A stretch of DNA of 64,000 bases from Limnohabitans sp. Jir61 (GTDB lineage Bacteria > Pseudomonadota > Gammaproteobacteria > Burkholderiales > Burkholderiaceae_C). The position numbers were made by a program, and so were the translations under genes. Shown here one piece after another: positions 1-10,074 of the stretch; within the stretch, counting starts at the first letter, position 1, and every line of letters begins with the position of its first letter. The DNA lies in contig NZ_NESD01000003.1 of NCBI RefSeq assembly GCF_003063545.1, positions 62,001 to 126,000 on the forward strand, in the 5' to 3' direction. The notes under the pieces are model-generated. The model saw only the letters and a list, made by a program, of their open reading frames with translations, did no database searches and had not been told where the DNA came from.

Positions 1-274
1 CACGCTGCAAAAGCTTTTCTAACTTGCGTAAATCTGTCATGTCCTCTGCAGGTAAATTCATACCCACGCTGCTCAACATGGCTACGCTGTCTTCTAGGCG
101 GTCGTCTAAATTTTTGGCAAATTCGGTGAGCTGTCGAAATTCGTTTTTCTCAATCCGATGCACGATATCTGATCGCAAGACCTGAAACTGCAAAACCAAC
201 TGGGCAAGCAAAAGCGCCATCCCCAAAGCTATGGCGCTTAGTGTGAGCTGTAGTTTGATACTGAGGTGTTTCAT
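1..274 (-). CDS. membrane sensor protein, N-terminal part (runs off left edge)
   Basis: Ninety-one codons are visible before the window ends. The start ATG (272-274) gives MKHLSIKLQL followed by one hydrophobic segment (about residues 6-30), then a charged region (VLRSDIVHRIEKNEFRQL...) rich in Leu, Glu and Asp that looks like the start of a periplasmic sensory domain. This layout is usual in Cache-type diguanylate cyclases, chemoreceptors and histidine kinases, but the output domain lies outside the window, so the class cannot be decided. The AT-rich stretch 275-411 upstream probably holds its promoter. Confidence 0.6.
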   Translation of the reverse strand, partial: MKHLSIKLQLTLSAIALGMALLLAQLVLQFQVLRSDIVHRIEKNEFRQLTEFAKNLDDRLEDSVAMLSSVGMNLPAEDMTDLRKLEKLLQR

Positions 275-411
275 AGTGCCTGCGCGTTTTCTTGTTGAAA
301 ACAATCGGTGCATTTAATTTAGTAATACTTTACTTTATTATTTACTCTATTTAATTCATTTAATTAGTCTCTAAATGTTCATAAATGAATTGATGACTCA
401 CAGGCAATCGA

Positions 412-719
412 ATGAAAACACCCATCAATTTATTTAACTGATGCCCATGATGGAGACCGCCTAGCAAGCCGCTGCCATTCTGAAAACTTGCCGTTATCCA
501 CAAGTTGATGGTCAAGGTGGCATTCGCGGCATGGCTGGCTCTCGCGCCTAACGCTGGGGCCGCTAACCCAACGACGCCCAAATAGCTAACGCACAAGTGT
601 TTGTGCTGATACAAATGGAAACGCGTGAAGGCATCGCCAATTTAGTCACAATTGCATCCACCTCTGGGGTAGGCGGCGTATTCATCGGCCCTGCAAAGGC
701 GCGTACGAAGCGACGTTGA
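412..719 (+). pseudogene. decayed HpcH/HpaI-family aldolase relic
   Basis: The ATG at 412 opens with MKTPINLFN and then a stop, like the first residues of 2-keto-3-deoxy aldolases of the HpaI class. From 441 a different frame reads LMPMMETA-stop-QAAAILKTCRYPQ, RGMAGSRA-stop-RWGR-stop, and QMETREGIANL...GVFIGPA, ending at TGA 717-719. These pieces match, in order, the family's conserved blocks (MVET..QA..., the CRYPP block, QVETREG, GVFIGPADL). The start and the second block are adjacent here but are normally more than 100 residues apart, so the middle, including the metal and substrate site, is deleted. Three in-frame stops and a lost 3' end make it dead. The minus-strand frame across it is a shadow. 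Confidence 0.8.
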
Positions 720-746
720 ACGCATCAGGCCACCCACGATTCGCGA

Positions 747-1853
747 TCAGTCTTGCGTGAATCCCACGCGATTGGATACAGCACACATCAGCTCGTAACC
801 CACTGTGCCTGCGGCTTGCGCGACTTCATCAATTGGCAGCACCGTGCCGTTGCTGGCCTTGCCCCATAGCGTGACTTCGCTGCCAAAGCCCACCTCATGA
901 CCTGCGGCGGTGCAAGGCGTGAGGTCCACCGCAATCATGTCCATGCTCACGCGACCTAAAGTACGTGTCCGCACACCATCCACCAGCACAGACGTGCCCG
1001 TTGCGCAATGGCGCGGGTAACCGTCTGCATAACCGCAAGCCACGATGCCGATGCGCATGGAGACATTGGCAGTGAACGATGAGCCATAGCCCACGGTATC
1101 ACCCACGTTCAATTCTTGTGTCGCGATGATGCGGCTGCGCAAACTCATAGAGGGCTGCAAATCCCATTGCGCGATGTTGCGCTCAGGGAAATCTGGCGCA
1201 CTGCCGTAAAGCGCAATACCTGGGCGCACCCAATCTGCAGCAACAGTCTCATCACTGGCATGGCGCAACAAGCCTGCACTGTTGCAGGTGCTTCGCTCAC
1301 CTGGCAAATCTGCCGTGGTTTTGTTAAATAAGGCGATTTGCTCTGCAATGCCTTTGGCGCCATCTGCATCACTGAAGTGGGTGACCAATGAAATTTCGTC
1401 CACTTGCGGCAACTGGTTCAAGCGTGTCCAGGCCGAACGAAAGCGTGTGGGCGTGAAACCCAAACGGTTCATTCCGCTGTTCATTTTGAGGAAGATGCGA
1501 TGCGGCACTTGTGTCTTGTGGCGGCTGAGCATGTCAATTTGCTCGTCGCAATGCACCGTGTGCCAAAGGTCCAAGCGTGAACACAGCTCAAGGTCACGCG
1601 CCTCAAACACGCCCTCAAGTAGCAATACTGGCCCGCGCCAACCGAGGCTTCGTATGCGTTGCGCTTCTTCTAAGTCGAGCAGTGCAAAACCATCCGCGCC
1701 ACGCAAACCTTCAAACACACGTTCAACGCCGTGTCCATAGGCGTTGGCTTTGACCACAGCCCAAACACGTGTATCGGGTGCAGCGGCACGCATGCGCGCC
1801 AAGTTGTGACGCAAAGCGTCGGTGTGAACAAAGGCTTGAATCGGACGGGGCAT
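747..1853 (-). CDS. alr: alanine racemase
   Basis: PLP-dependent interconversion of L- and D-alanine for peptidoglycan, cytoplasmic. The 368-residue product has the PLP lysine in [10 protein letters not shown] (K35), a C-terminal VGYGSSF region with the catalytic Tyr, and [10 protein letters not shown] near the end, so the family length and order are intact. I chose the ATG at 1853 ([14 protein letters not shown]), where family similarity begins; an in-frame start at 1955 would add 34 residues unlike the family and overlap the divergent lplT start. lplT begins 100 bp away on the other strand, so the gap 1854-1953 is a shared promoter region. Confidence 0.95.
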   Translation of the reverse strand: MPRPIQAFVHTDALRHNLARMRAAAPDTRVWAVVKANAYGHGVERVFEGLRGADGFALLDLEEAQRIRSLGWRGPVLLLEGVFEARDLELCSRLDLWHTVHCDEQIDMLSRHKTQVPHRIFLKMNSGMNRLGFTPTRFRSAWTRLNQLPQVDEISLVTHFSDADGAKGIAEQIALFNKTTADLPGERSTCNSAGLLRHASDETVAADWVRPGIALYGSAPDFPERNIAQWDLQPSMSLRSRIIATQELNVGDTVGYGSSFTANVSMRIGIVACGYADGYPRHCATGTSVLVDGVRTRTLGRVSMDMIAVDLTPCTAAGHEVGFGSEVTLWGKASNGTVLPIDEVAQAAGTVGYELMCAVSNRVGFTQD

Positions 1854-1953
1854 AGTCAATATTGTGGCACTCGCGTGATATAACCTCGGGTAGACACAGA
1901 AGAAAGAAGAATCAACAGGCCTGCAGCCGTCTGCGTGCCTGCCAAACCTATCC

Positions 1954-3261
1954 ATGAAGCGCGGTTTTTACACCATCATGTCGGCCCAATTTTTCAGTTC
2001 GTTGGCCGACAACGCACTGTTTGTGACAGCCGTTGAATTACTGAAAACAGACGGTGCTCCCGAGTGGCAACGCGCCGCTCTGGTGCCTATGTTTGCCCTT
2101 TTCTACGTCGTTCTTGCGCCATTTGTTGGCGCGTTTGCTGACTCGCGACCAAAGGGCGAAGTCATGCTCATGAGCAACACCATCAAGGTCGTGGGTTGCT
2201 TGATGATGCTGTTTGGTGTGCACCCTTTGCTCGCCTATGCGGTCGTCGGCTTGGGCGCTGCCGCATACTCACCTGCGAAATACGGCATCTTGACCGAGCT
2301 GCTGCCCGCGTCACAGCTGGTCAAAGCCAATGGCTGGATTGAAGGCCTGACCATCACCTCCATCATCTTGGGTGTGTTGTTGGGTGGTCAATTGGTGGGG
2401 CCAAATTTGTCTAGCTTTTTGTTGTCGTTTGACCTGCCCTTTGTTTCTACCGGCGTGGACACATCCGCCGAAGCTGCCATTTGTTTGCTGATTCCTCTTT
2501 ACGCCTTGGCTGCGTGGTTCAACAAACGCATTCCCTACACTGGCGCAGCCTTGATTCCAATGCGTCTTGACCCTGAAAAGAGCATGACGCGCAACCTGCT
2601 TGCGCTGGTGCCCGATTTTTGGCATTGCAACCAACGCCTTTGGCAAGACAAGTTGGGCCAAATTTCATTGGCCACCACCACCTTGTTTTGGGGCGTGAGC
2701 GGAAACCTGCGCTATATCGTGCTCGCTTGGAGCGCGGCCGCTTTGGGCTACACCACCACACAAGCCTCTAGCTTGGTCGGCGTCGTGGCTATTGGCACTG
2801 CTGTGGGTGCGGTGGTCGCCTCCTTGAAGATGAAGCTCGATCATGCCACGCGCCTTATGCCTTTAGGCATTGCTATGGGTTGCTTCGTGGTGGCGATGAA
2901 CTTCATCGACAACCTCTGGGTGGCTGTGCCATTCCTGATTATTTTGGGCGGCTTAGGCGGCTTCTTGGTCGTACCAATGAATGCACTTTTGCAGCACCGT
3001 GGCCACAACCTCATGGGTGCAGGTCGCTCCATTGCCGTGCAAAACCTAAACGAACAGCTGTGCATCTTAGGCCTCGGTTTTTTATACACCTTCAGCACGG
3101 GCATGGGCATGAGTGCCTTTGGTGCGATCACGGCCTTTGGCGCATTGGTCGGTTATGTGATGTGGCTCATCAAACTTTGGCACGAGCACAACCACTTGCA
3201 TCATCGTGAAGAACTTGCACGTTTGATGCACATTGCCCGAAACGACGACTTACACGGTTAA
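1954..3261 (+). CDS. lplT: lysophospholipid transporter LplT (MFS)
   Basis: A 435-residue major facilitator protein with about 12 hydrophobic segments, starting [21 protein letters not shown], the N-terminal signature of LplT. The family flips lysophospholipids across the inner membrane for re-acylation. No acyltransferase (Aas) domain is fused or adjacent here. The gene is divergent from alr and is followed after 4 bp by a DMT transporter, so 1954-4665 looks like one transcript of three genes. The function is inferred from family membership. Confidence 0.9.
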   Translation: MKRGFYTIMSAQFFSSLADNALFVTAVELLKTDGAPEWQRAALVPMFALFYVVLAPFVGAFADSRPKGEVMLMSNTIKVVGCLMMLFGVHPLLAYAVVGLGAAAYSPAKYGILTELLPASQLVKANGWIEGLTITSIILGVLLGGQLVGPNLSSFLLSFDLPFVSTGVDTSAEAAICLLIPLYALAAWFNKRIPYTGAALIPMRLDPEKSMTRNLLALVPDFWHCNQRLWQDKLGQISLATTTLFWGVSGNLRYIVLAWSAAALGYTTTQASSLVGVVAIGTAVGAVVASLKMKLDHATRLMPLGIAMGCFVVAMNFIDNLWVAVPFLIILGGLGGFLVVPMNALLQHRGHNLMGAGRSIAVQNLNEQLCILGLGFLYTFSTGMGMSAFGAITAFGALVGYVMWLIKLWHEHNHLHHREELARLMHIARNDDLHG

Positions 3262-3265
3262 GGCC

Positions 3266-4183
3266 ATGAGCCCGCGTCCCGTGCTCGCCGTTTCGGCCTT
3301 GGCACTCAACGCTTTGGTTTGGGGATTATCTTGGTGGCCATTGCGCCAACTGGATGGCCTAGGCCTTCACCCCCTTTGGGCCACCGCCTTTGTGTTCACC
3401 TTTGCCACGCTCGTACTGAGCTTTATCAGCCCATCTGGCTGGCAATATTTCAAACAACACCCTCAGCTTTGGTGGCTCATGGCCGCCTCAGGATTTACCA
3501 ACATCGGTTTTAACTGGGCCGTGACAACGGGTGATGTGGTGCGTGTAGTCTTGCTGTTTTATCTCATGCCCACATGGTCGCTCTTGCTGGCTTGGTGGTT
3601 GCTGGGGGAAAGACCGACGCGCGGTGCCTTAGCACGCTTAGGGTTGGCATTGCTGGGCGTCATTCTGGTTTTGAAAACACCAGAGTCATCGTGGCCACTT
3701 CCGCAAGATTTGCCCGATGTACTGGCACTCCTAGCCGGCTTTTGTTTTGCATTGACCAACATTTGGCTGCTGCGTTTGCAGCACGCACCTGAGTCAGCAC
3801 GCATGGTCGCCATGTTTGGTGGCGGCGCATTCATGGCCGTTACTTGTGCAGCATTAGCGACCTGCACTGGCATCATTCCGGCAATAGTTGCAATCACGGT
3901 TGACGGTGCCAACGCCTCTCAGCTGTTGGCATGGTTGCCGTGGGTGCTGGGTCTAAGTGCTGCATTTTTGATCTCAAACTTTGCCCTGCAATATGGCGCC
4001 GCACGTTTGAGCGCACACGCCACCGCGATGGTGATGATGTCGGAGGTGGTGTTTGCCAGCGTGTCCTCCGTGGCATTAGGGGCATCCACGTTGTCATGGC
4101 GTATTGGCCTGGGTGGGGGCATGATTGTGTTGGCCGCACTTTTAGCCTCACAAGCGCAGACAACGAAAGACACCACACCATGA
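3266..4183 (+). CDS. DMT-superfamily (EamA) permease
   Basis: A 305-residue protein of about ten transmembrane segments in two EamA repeats, with the usual motifs at the end of the first half (LLFYLMPTWSLLLAWWLLGERP, repeat-type PxW...LGE) and HATAMVMMSEVVFA in the second. EamA proteins export amino acids or other metabolites; the substrate cannot be read from sequence. I prefer the ATG at 3266 (MSPRPVLAV), just after the lplT stop; an in-frame start at 3233 would overlap lplT by 29 bp. The stop overlaps the next start in an ATGA. Confidence 0.88.
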   Translation: MSPRPVLAVSALALNALVWGLSWWPLRQLDGLGLHPLWATAFVFTFATLVLSFISPSGWQYFKQHPQLWWLMAASGFTNIGFNWAVTTGDVVRVVLLFYLMPTWSLLLAWWLLGERPTRGALARLGLALLGVILVLKTPESSWPLPQDLPDVLALLAGFCFALTNIWLLRLQHAPESARMVAMFGGGAFMAVTCAALATCTGIIPAIVAITVDGANASQLLAWLPWVLGLSAAFLISNFALQYGAARLSAHATAMVMMSEVVFASVSSVALGASTLSWRIGLGGGMIVLAALLASQAQTTKDTTP

Positions 4184-4665
4184 CCACACTCAACGACTTC
4201 ACAGCCAAACGCATTGACGGCACCCCCATCTCATTCGCCGACCTCCAAGGCAAGGCGCTGCTGATCGTGAACACCGCCAGTGCGTGCGGATTCACACCGC
4301 AGTTTGAAGGATTAGAAACACTACACAAAACCTACGCCGACAAAGGCTTAGCCGTCATCGGTTTTCCGTGTAACCAGTTTGGCGCGCAAGACTCAGGAAC
4401 CAACGAAGAGATTGGCGCGTTTTGCCAACGCAACTACGGCGTAAGCTTTGCGATGATGGAAAAAGTAGATGTGAATGGCGACGCTGCGCACCCAATCTTC
4501 AAGTGGCTCAAAGCAGAGGAGCCAGGCCTGTTAGGCAGCGAAGCCATCAAATGGAATTTCACCAAATTCTTAGTGGGCAAAGACGGACACGTGCTCAAGC
4601 GTTATGCGTCGATGGATGCGCCAGCGAAATTGGCGAAAGACATTGAGGCCGCCCTCGCCGCCTAA
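4180..4665 (+). CDS. glutathione peroxidase (Cys type)
   Basis: 161 residues with the thioredoxin fold of glutathione peroxidases. The peroxidatic Cys is in NTASACGFTPQ, with GFPCNQFGAQ and KWNFTKFLVGKDG (the catalytic Gln and Trp-Asn motifs) following in order. It reduces hydroperoxides with thioredoxin or glutathione, like BtuE/Gpx. The ATG overlaps the stop of the DMT permease (ATGA), which fixes the start; a longer in-frame start at 3931 lies inside the upstream gene and is rejected. It is the last gene of the lplT transcript. Confidence 0.93.
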   Translation: MTTLNDFTAKRIDGTPISFADLQGKALLIVNTASACGFTPQFEGLETLHKTYADKGLAVIGFPCNQFGAQDSGTNEEIGAFCQRNYGVSFAMMEKVDVNGDAAHPIFKWLKAEEPGLLGSEAIKWNFTKFLVGKDGHVLKRYASMDAPAKLAKDIEAALAA

Positions 4666-4706
4666 TCCGTAAAGTAGGCCAAACTAGGTTTGCTTGCTTC
4701 GTGGGT

Positions 4707-5951
4707 TTAGTTCAACGCGGCGTCCAGCACTTCCACCCAATGCTTCACCGGCACATCCGTGCCACTTTGCAAATGGGTGATGCAACCCACGTTGGCACTC
4801 AGGATGGCTTTGGGTTTGAGCGCATCCAAGTTGCCCAGCTTGCGGTCACGCAGGGTGTAGCTGATGTCTGGATTGAGCACGCTGTACGTACCGGCAGAGC
4901 CGCAACACAGGTGTGATTCGTTGTTGGCAACCTGAATCGAGAAGCCCAAAGCCGCCATGTGTTGCTCAACACCACCTTTGAGCTTTTGGCCGTGTTGCAA
5001 GGTGCAAGGTGGGTGATAGGCCTGAGCGCCTGCTGCTGCAACCGCCGCTGCATTGAGTTTGGGTTTAAGCACGGGCACCAAGTCTGGCAGCAACTCGCTC
5101 AAGTCTTGAGTCAGGTCGCTGATGCGTTTGGCTTTTGCTGCGTAAGCAGCATCGTGTTGCAGCACATGGCCGTAGTCTTTCACCATCACGCCACAGCCTG
5201 AGGCGTTCATCACAATCGCTTCCACACCTTGCTCGACAAACGGCCACCAGGCGTCGATGTTGGCGCGAATTTGCACCATGCTGCCGTCTTGGTCGTTCAA
5301 GTGGAATTTCACCGCGCCACAGCACCCCGCCTTCGGCGCGACGATGGTTTGAATACCTGCCGCGTCCAGCACGCGCGCGGTGGCGGTGTTGATGTTGGGC
5401 AACATCGCGGGCTGCACACAGCCTGCAAGCATGAGCACTTTGCGAGCGTGTTGCGCCTTGGGCCACACCACGCCGTTGCGCTCTGCCGTTTGTGGCGCGG
5501 GCACTTTGGCCTTGAGGTGCGCGGGCAAGATGCCTCGCACAGCTTGGCCCAGCTTCATAGCGGGCGCAAACGCAGCAGAGGTCAAGCCTTCTTTCAAAGC
5601 CCAACGCATCAGGCGCTCACCCAAGGGGCGCTGAACTTGCGCGTCCACCACTTTGCGGCCTACGTCCACCAAGTGGCCGTATTGCACGCCACTGGGGCAA
5701 GTGCTTTCGCAGTTGCGGCACGTGAGGCAGCGGTCTAAATGCTGCTGCGTAGCGCGAGTAGGCGTTGCACCTTCAAACACTTGTTTCATTAAATAGATAC
5801 GCCCGCGAGGTCCGTCTAGCTCGTCGCCCAACAGTTGATAGGTAGGGCACGTTGCTGTACAAAAACCGCAGTGCACGCACTTGCGCAAGATGGCTTCGGC
5901 TTGTTCGCCTTCAGGCGTGCCGAGGTATTGGGGGGCCAGGTTGGTTTGCAT
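4707..5951 (-). CDS. glcF: glycolate oxidase iron-sulfur subunit GlcF
   Basis: 414 residues. Two 4Fe-4S ferredoxin motifs lie near the N-terminus (CVHCGFCTATCP and CLTCRNCESTCP), followed by two CCG-type domains (AGCCGAVKFH and HLCCGSAGTYS), the normal GlcF order. It passes electrons from the flavin subunits of glycolate dehydrogenase to the quinone pool. It starts 15 bp after glcE, so the two form an operon. No glcD lies next to them; the flavoprotein at 48.5 kb is closer to D-lactate dehydrogenases. Confidence 0.93.
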   Translation of the reverse strand: MQTNLAPQYLGTPEGEQAEAILRKCVHCGFCTATCPTYQLLGDELDGPRGRIYLMKQVFEGATPTRATQQHLDRCLTCRNCESTCPSGVQYGHLVDVGRKVVDAQVQRPLGERLMRWALKEGLTSAAFAPAMKLGQAVRGILPAHLKAKVPAPQTAERNGVVWPKAQHARKVLMLAGCVQPAMLPNINTATARVLDAAGIQTIVAPKAGCCGAVKFHLNDQDGSMVQIRANIDAWWPFVEQGVEAIVMNASGCGVMVKDYGHVLQHDAAYAAKAKRISDLTQDLSELLPDLVPVLKPKLNAAAVAAAGAQAYHPPCTLQHGQKLKGGVEQHMAALGFSIQVANNESHLCCGSAGTYSVLNPDISYTLRDRKLGNLDALKPKAILSANVGCITHLQSGTDVPVKHWVEVLDAALN

Positions 5952-5966
5952 GTGAGGCTCTCAGTT

Positions 5967-7139
5967 TTAAGCGCGACCGGGGTTGAAGATGCCCGCTGAA
6001 TCAAACTGTTTTTTGAGTTCGTTTTGAATGCGCTGTTGCACGGCGTTGAGAGGCGTGTAAACGCCCGCTTGCTTGTCCACATCGCCCAAAGTTTGTTGAC
6101 TGGCAGCACTGGTGCGAAACAAAGTGGCGTGGCCGCCGACCTTCACTGCGGCTTCGCGTACAAGTGATGCAGCAGAGGCAGGCGCCCATAGCCAGCGTTG
6201 CGCGCCATGCCATTCGACGTATTGCGGACATGCCGCGCCGTTCACGCGCACATCCAACACAGGCGCAGTTTGCGGAACGCTCAATCGCCACAAACAATCT
6301 AGTTCAGTGGGTGCTTGGAAAAACTCCAAGGTTTGTTCGCCACTGGCTTTCCAGTCGTCAGACGCATCGTCTGCACTCATACGCGTCACCTCAGCACCCA
6401 AGGCCTGAACATCGGTAGTCATCTTGACCACGGCTGCGTCCACCGCTGCTACTGCACCTCGCAAGCGTATAAAAAAGAAATCTTGCGCGGGCGTTGCGCT
6501 GGTGTCATGCACCCATGCGCTAGCGTTCAAAGGCAACGGCTGGCCGCCCCATTGGTTAATCAACTTCAATGCTTGCGCTTGCGTCACACCCGCGCACACC
6601 AAGGTGGCTTCGCCTGGGGCGACTGGCAACACTTTTAATGACACTTCGGTGATCAGACCCAACTGGCCCCAGCTACCCGCAAGCAAACGCGACACGTCGT
6701 AGCCCGCCACGTTCTTCATCACTTGGCCACCAAAGGTGAGGTGCTCGCCTTTGCCGTTGATCACGCGAGCGCCCAACACAAAGTCACGCACCGTGCCCAC
6801 GCTGGCTCGCGCAGGACCGCTTAAGCCCGCTGCCACCATGCCACCAATCGTGGCACCTTTGCCAAAGTGTGGCGGCTCAAATGCAAAGCATTGGCCTTTT
6901 TGCGCCAAGGCGGCTTCGACCTCGGCAAGTGGTGTGCCGCATCGCACTGTGATGACCAGCTCACTCGGTTCGTAGCTCAAGATGCCGCTGTAGGGAGTGG
7001 TGTCCAACACCTCGCCTTGCAGCGATTGACCTAAAAAGTCTTTGGTCCCGCCGCCTCGAAAGCGCAAAGGCTGGCCCGTCTTGGAAGCTTGAAGAATGCG
7101 GTCGGTGATGTGTTGCAGGGTGTCTTGCATGGGCATCAT
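5967..7139 (-). CDS. glcE: glycolate oxidase FAD-binding subunit GlcE
   Basis: About 390 residues of the FAD-binding PCMH fold: LRFRGGGTKDFLG near the start, FGKGATIGGMVAAGLSGPAR for FAD binding, and LTFGGQVMKNVAGYDVSRLLAGSWG. The short C-terminal half is typical of GlcE as against GlcD. I chose the ATG at 7139; a GTG at 7160 and an ATG at 7130 are also in frame, none with a strong ribosome site. It is the first gene of glcEF. Confidence 0.9.
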   Translation of the reverse strand: MMPMQDTLQHITDRILQASKTGQPLRFRGGGTKDFLGQSLQGEVLDTTPYSGILSYEPSELVITVRCGTPLAEVEAALAQKGQCFAFEPPHFGKGATIGGMVAAGLSGPARASVGTVRDFVLGARVINGKGEHLTFGGQVMKNVAGYDVSRLLAGSWGQLGLITEVSLKVLPVAPGEATLVCAGVTQAQALKLINQWGGQPLPLNASAWVHDTSATPAQDFFFIRLRGAVAAVDAAVVKMTTDVQALGAEVTRMSADDASDDWKASGEQTLEFFQAPTELDCLWRLSVPQTAPVLDVRVNGAACPQYVEWHGAQRWLWAPASAASLVREAAVKVGGHATLFRTSAASQQTLGDVDKQAGVYTPLNAVQQRIQNELKKQFDSAGIFNPGRA

Positions 7140-7247
7140 GGTAGCCGTTAGGGCTGGCACTGACTTTGAATTTTTTGCACAGCCCCGTCAAAATCGTTTA
7201 CGGATGGCACACAGGAGACAAGTCGTTCACACAAAACGAGTGCCCAT

Positions 7248-7272
7248 AAAAAAGCCCGCCGTGAGGCGGGCT
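7248..7272 (-). terminator. rho-independent terminator of the porin-glnK-amtB operon
   Basis: Stem AGCCCGCC / GGCGGGCT with a four-base loop; on the minus strand it is followed by six T. It lies 35 bp after the amtB stop and before the start of glcE, so it separates the two units. Confidence 0.85.
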
Positions 7273-7306
7273 GTAAAGTCCAAGGAAAACTTGAAGTTCT
7301 TGAAAA

Positions 7307-8704
7307 TTAACGGTGGTAGGCCGTTTCGCCGTGTGAGCTGATGTCGAGGCCTTCGCGCTCTTCTTCTTCCGTCACACGCAGACCCAACACGATGTCAACC
7401 AGTTTGTAGGCAATGAATGAAACCACTGCAGACCAAACGATGGTGGTACCAATCGCAGTTGCTTGGATGATCACTTGATCCACGATGGAGTAGTCAGGGT
7501 TCACAGCGTTGGTCACGTAGTCGAACACGCCTGTACCGCCGAGTGAAGGAGCAGCAAACACGCCAGTCAACAGAGCACCCACGATACCGCAGACACCGTG
7601 CACACCGAACACGTCGAGTGAGTCGTCAGCGCCCAAGAGGCGTTTCAAACCATTCACACCCCACAGGCCCAAGAAGCCGCCAGCCACGCCGATGGCGATG
7701 GCACCCATAGGGCCCACAAAACCGCAAGCTGGGGTGATCGCCACCAATCCAGCCACTGCACCAGAGGCAGCGCCCAACATAGAAGCTTTGCCTTTGGCCA
7801 ATGCTTCACCAGCAATCCAAGCCAGAGTCGCAGCAGCAGTTGCCACCAAAGTGTTCACGAAAGCGAGAGCAGCGACACCGTTGGCTTCGAGGTTAGAGCC
7901 GGCGTTGAAACCGAACCAACCCACCCACAAGAGAGAGGCACCGACCATGGTCAATGTCAAGCTGTGAGGAGCCATCGACTCTTTGCCGTAACCAACGCGC
8001 TTGCCAATCACATAAGCACCAACCAAACCAGCCACCGCTGCGTTGATGTGCACCACAGTACCGCCAGCGAAGTCCAACGCACCCTTAGCCCACAACCAGC
8101 CAGCAGCGGCAGTCACAGTTTCCAAAGAAGCAGCGTCAGTGATCGCATCTGGGCCGTCCCAATACCAAACCATGTGTGCAACAGGCAGGTAGCTGAATGT
8201 GAACCACAACACGCAGAACAACAACACAGCAGAGAACTTGGCGCGCTCAGCGAATGAACCCACGATCAAGGTGCAAGTGATGGCAGCGAAAGTAGCTTGG
8301 AAAGCAGCGAAGGTGAACTCAGGAATCACAACACCCTTGCTAAACGTGGCAGCAATAGAGTCAGGCGTGATGCCTTTGAAGAACAACTTGTCGAAGCCAC
8401 CAAAGAATGGTGAGCCGCCGCTGAATGCCACCGTGTAGCCATAGATGACCCACAACACGTAGATGGCTGAGCTGACCACGAAGACTTGCATCAACACAGA
8501 CAACATGTTCTTGCTGCGAACCAAACCGCCGTAGAACAAAGCCAAACCTGGGATGGTCATCAAGATGACCAACACCGTCGAAATCGTCATAAAGGCTGTA
8601 TCGCCTTTGTTAGGCACAGGCACAACTGCATCGGCTGCCATCGCGACAGCGCCGCAGAGCAATAGGCCCAAGCCTAGAGTGAGAGAACTTAGAAATTTTT
8701 TCAT
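7307..8704 (-). CDS. amtB: ammonium transporter AmtB
   Basis: 465 residues. A cleavable signal sequence (LLLCGAVAMAADA) is followed by 11 transmembrane segments with the family blocks GDTAFMTISTVLVILM, PGLALFYGGL, GTVVHINAAVAGLVGA (a pore His) and DDSLDVFGVHGVCGI (the second pore His). It conducts NH3/NH4+ across the inner membrane and is gated by GlnK. It begins 14 bp after glnK, the usual glnK-amtB arrangement. A terminator hairpin follows. Confidence 0.96.
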   Translation of the reverse strand: MKKFLSSLTLGLGLLLCGAVAMAADAVVPVPNKGDTAFMTISTVLVILMTIPGLALFYGGLVRSKNMLSVLMQVFVVSSAIYVLWVIYGYTVAFSGGSPFFGGFDKLFFKGITPDSIAATFSKGVVIPEFTFAAFQATFAAITCTLIVGSFAERAKFSAVLLFCVLWFTFSYLPVAHMVWYWDGPDAITDAASLETVTAAAGWLWAKGALDFAGGTVVHINAAVAGLVGAYVIGKRVGYGKESMAPHSLTLTMVGASLLWVGWFGFNAGSNLEANGVAALAFVNTLVATAAATLAWIAGEALAKGKASMLGAASGAVAGLVAITPACGFVGPMGAIAIGVAGGFLGLWGVNGLKRLLGADDSLDVFGVHGVCGIVGALLTGVFAAPSLGGTGVFDYVTNAVNPDYSIVDQVIIQATAIGTTIVWSAVVSFIAYKLVDIVLGLRVTEEEEREGLDISSHGETAYHR

Positions 8705-8718
8705 GATGGTCTTCTTTC

Positions 8719-9087
<369 letters not shown>

Positions 9088-9864
9088 TTAGAACGCGTAC
9101 TTGACGCCAACAACCACAGTATTTTTGGCTGTGTTGTAGCCGTTTGTTGTGAGGTTAATGTTGTTTTTGCCGGTTGTAGCAATTGCTGCAACGCTAGCTG
9201 ACAAACCATCGCCGAGATCTTTACCCAATGTCAGCGCGTAATCTGTGTAGCTGTAGCCAGAGTTGTTTGCGACAGTTTGACGACCTGCGTGTGGTGCCAA
9301 GGTATAGCCTTCGCCCAAATCAAAGTTGGCTGTCAAATCAAAATAGCCGCTGTGCTTAGAACCACCATTTGCGTGCTGGCCAAAGATATCCGACAGTGTG
9401 TAAGAGTATTTAGCGGTCAACACACCATAGGTAGCAGCGCCATAAACTTCATCAGTGTTTGCATTTGAATAGTCTGCACCGATCTTGTTGTATGTGTTGC
9501 CAACATATTGGTAACGCAGGTAACCAACGTCATAAGCCAAGCCAGCGGCTTCAAATTTGTAGCCACCGTACAAATCGAGTTCAACTGGGCCTTTTGCATC
9601 GATACTGTTTGCAGTGCCTGTTTCTTTAATCCACTTGATGGTCGAACCCCAAGCGCCAGCATAGAAGCCATTGGCATTTGCGTAGTCAACGCCGCCTTGC
9701 AAAGCTGCGTCGCCCTTAGTTTGAGCGAGACCGCGGTAACGGTATTGGCTCACAACACCAACGTTGTAAGTGACTTCTGGCGTTTCAGCAGCAGGCGCTG
9801 TTTGCGCAAAAGCGGCAGAAGATGTGGCCAAGAGAGCCAGCAAAAGTTTGGACTTGAGGTTCAT
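9088..9864 (-). CDS. TorF-family outer-membrane porin
   Basis: 258 residues with an AlaXAla-type signal peptide (ATSSAAFAQ) and the family opening VTYNVGVVSQYRYRGLAQ, then alternating amphipathic strands ending in Phe (VVVGVKYAF), the outer-membrane beta-barrel signature. The start ATG at 9862-9864 follows a GGAGAA ribosome site; an upstream in-frame extension to 9960 would run through the promoter. First gene of a nitrogen-control operon, it probably lets small nitrogen compounds through the outer membrane before AmtB. That role is inferred from context. Confidence 0.88.
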   Translation of the reverse strand: MNLKSKLLLALLATSSAAFAQTAPAAETPEVTYNVGVVSQYRYRGLAQTKGDAALQGGVDYANANGFYAGAWGSTIKWIKETGTANSIDAKGPVELDLYGGYKFEAAGLAYDVGYLRYQYVGNTYNKIGADYSNANTDEVYGAATYGVLTAKYSYTLSDIFGQHANGGSKHSGYFDLTANFDLGEGYTLAPHAGRQTVANNSGYSYTDYALTLGKDLGDGLSASVAAIATTGKNNINLTTNGYNTAKNTVVVGVKYAF

Positions 9865-9904
9865 AGTTTTCTCCGTTGAAAAATAAAGAGGGATACACCT
9901 ACTT

Positions 9905-9920
9905 AGCAGGGTCCGTGCCA
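9905..9920 (-). promoter_or_regulatory. sigma-54 promoter of porin-glnK-amtB
   Basis: On the minus strand TGGCACG-N4-CTGCT matches the -24/-12 consensus TGGCACG-N4-TTGCW at all but one key base. Initiation would fall about 12 bases on, roughly 30 bp before the porin start. Confidence 0.8.
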
Positions 9921-10002
9921 GCGTTGAAATCCACAAAAGTGCCATCTTCACTAGAACCAAGACCCAAAGTGATGCAGTAGTCTGACTACTCAGCTATTTT
10001 CG

Positions 10003-10019
10003 TGCACATTTCTGGTGCA
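10003..10019. promoter_or_regulatory. NtrC-type enhancer site
   Basis: The 17-bp sequence TGCACCAGAAATGTGCA (minus-strand reading) agrees with the NtrC consensus TGCACC-N5-GGTGCA at 11 of 12 positions. It lies about 85 bp upstream of the sigma-54 promoter, a normal enhancer distance, and 56 bp before comM on the other strand. Confidence 0.72.
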
Positions 10020-10074
10020 TTACTTTGTCTTACAAGCACCGCCTTGGGGATAAAGCCTCAAAAAGAGAACTTTC

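Noticed and set aside
360-614. 84-residue minus-strand frame upstream of alr
   Set aside because: It is the antisense of the HpaI-type relic, whose plus-strand frame shows real family similarity.
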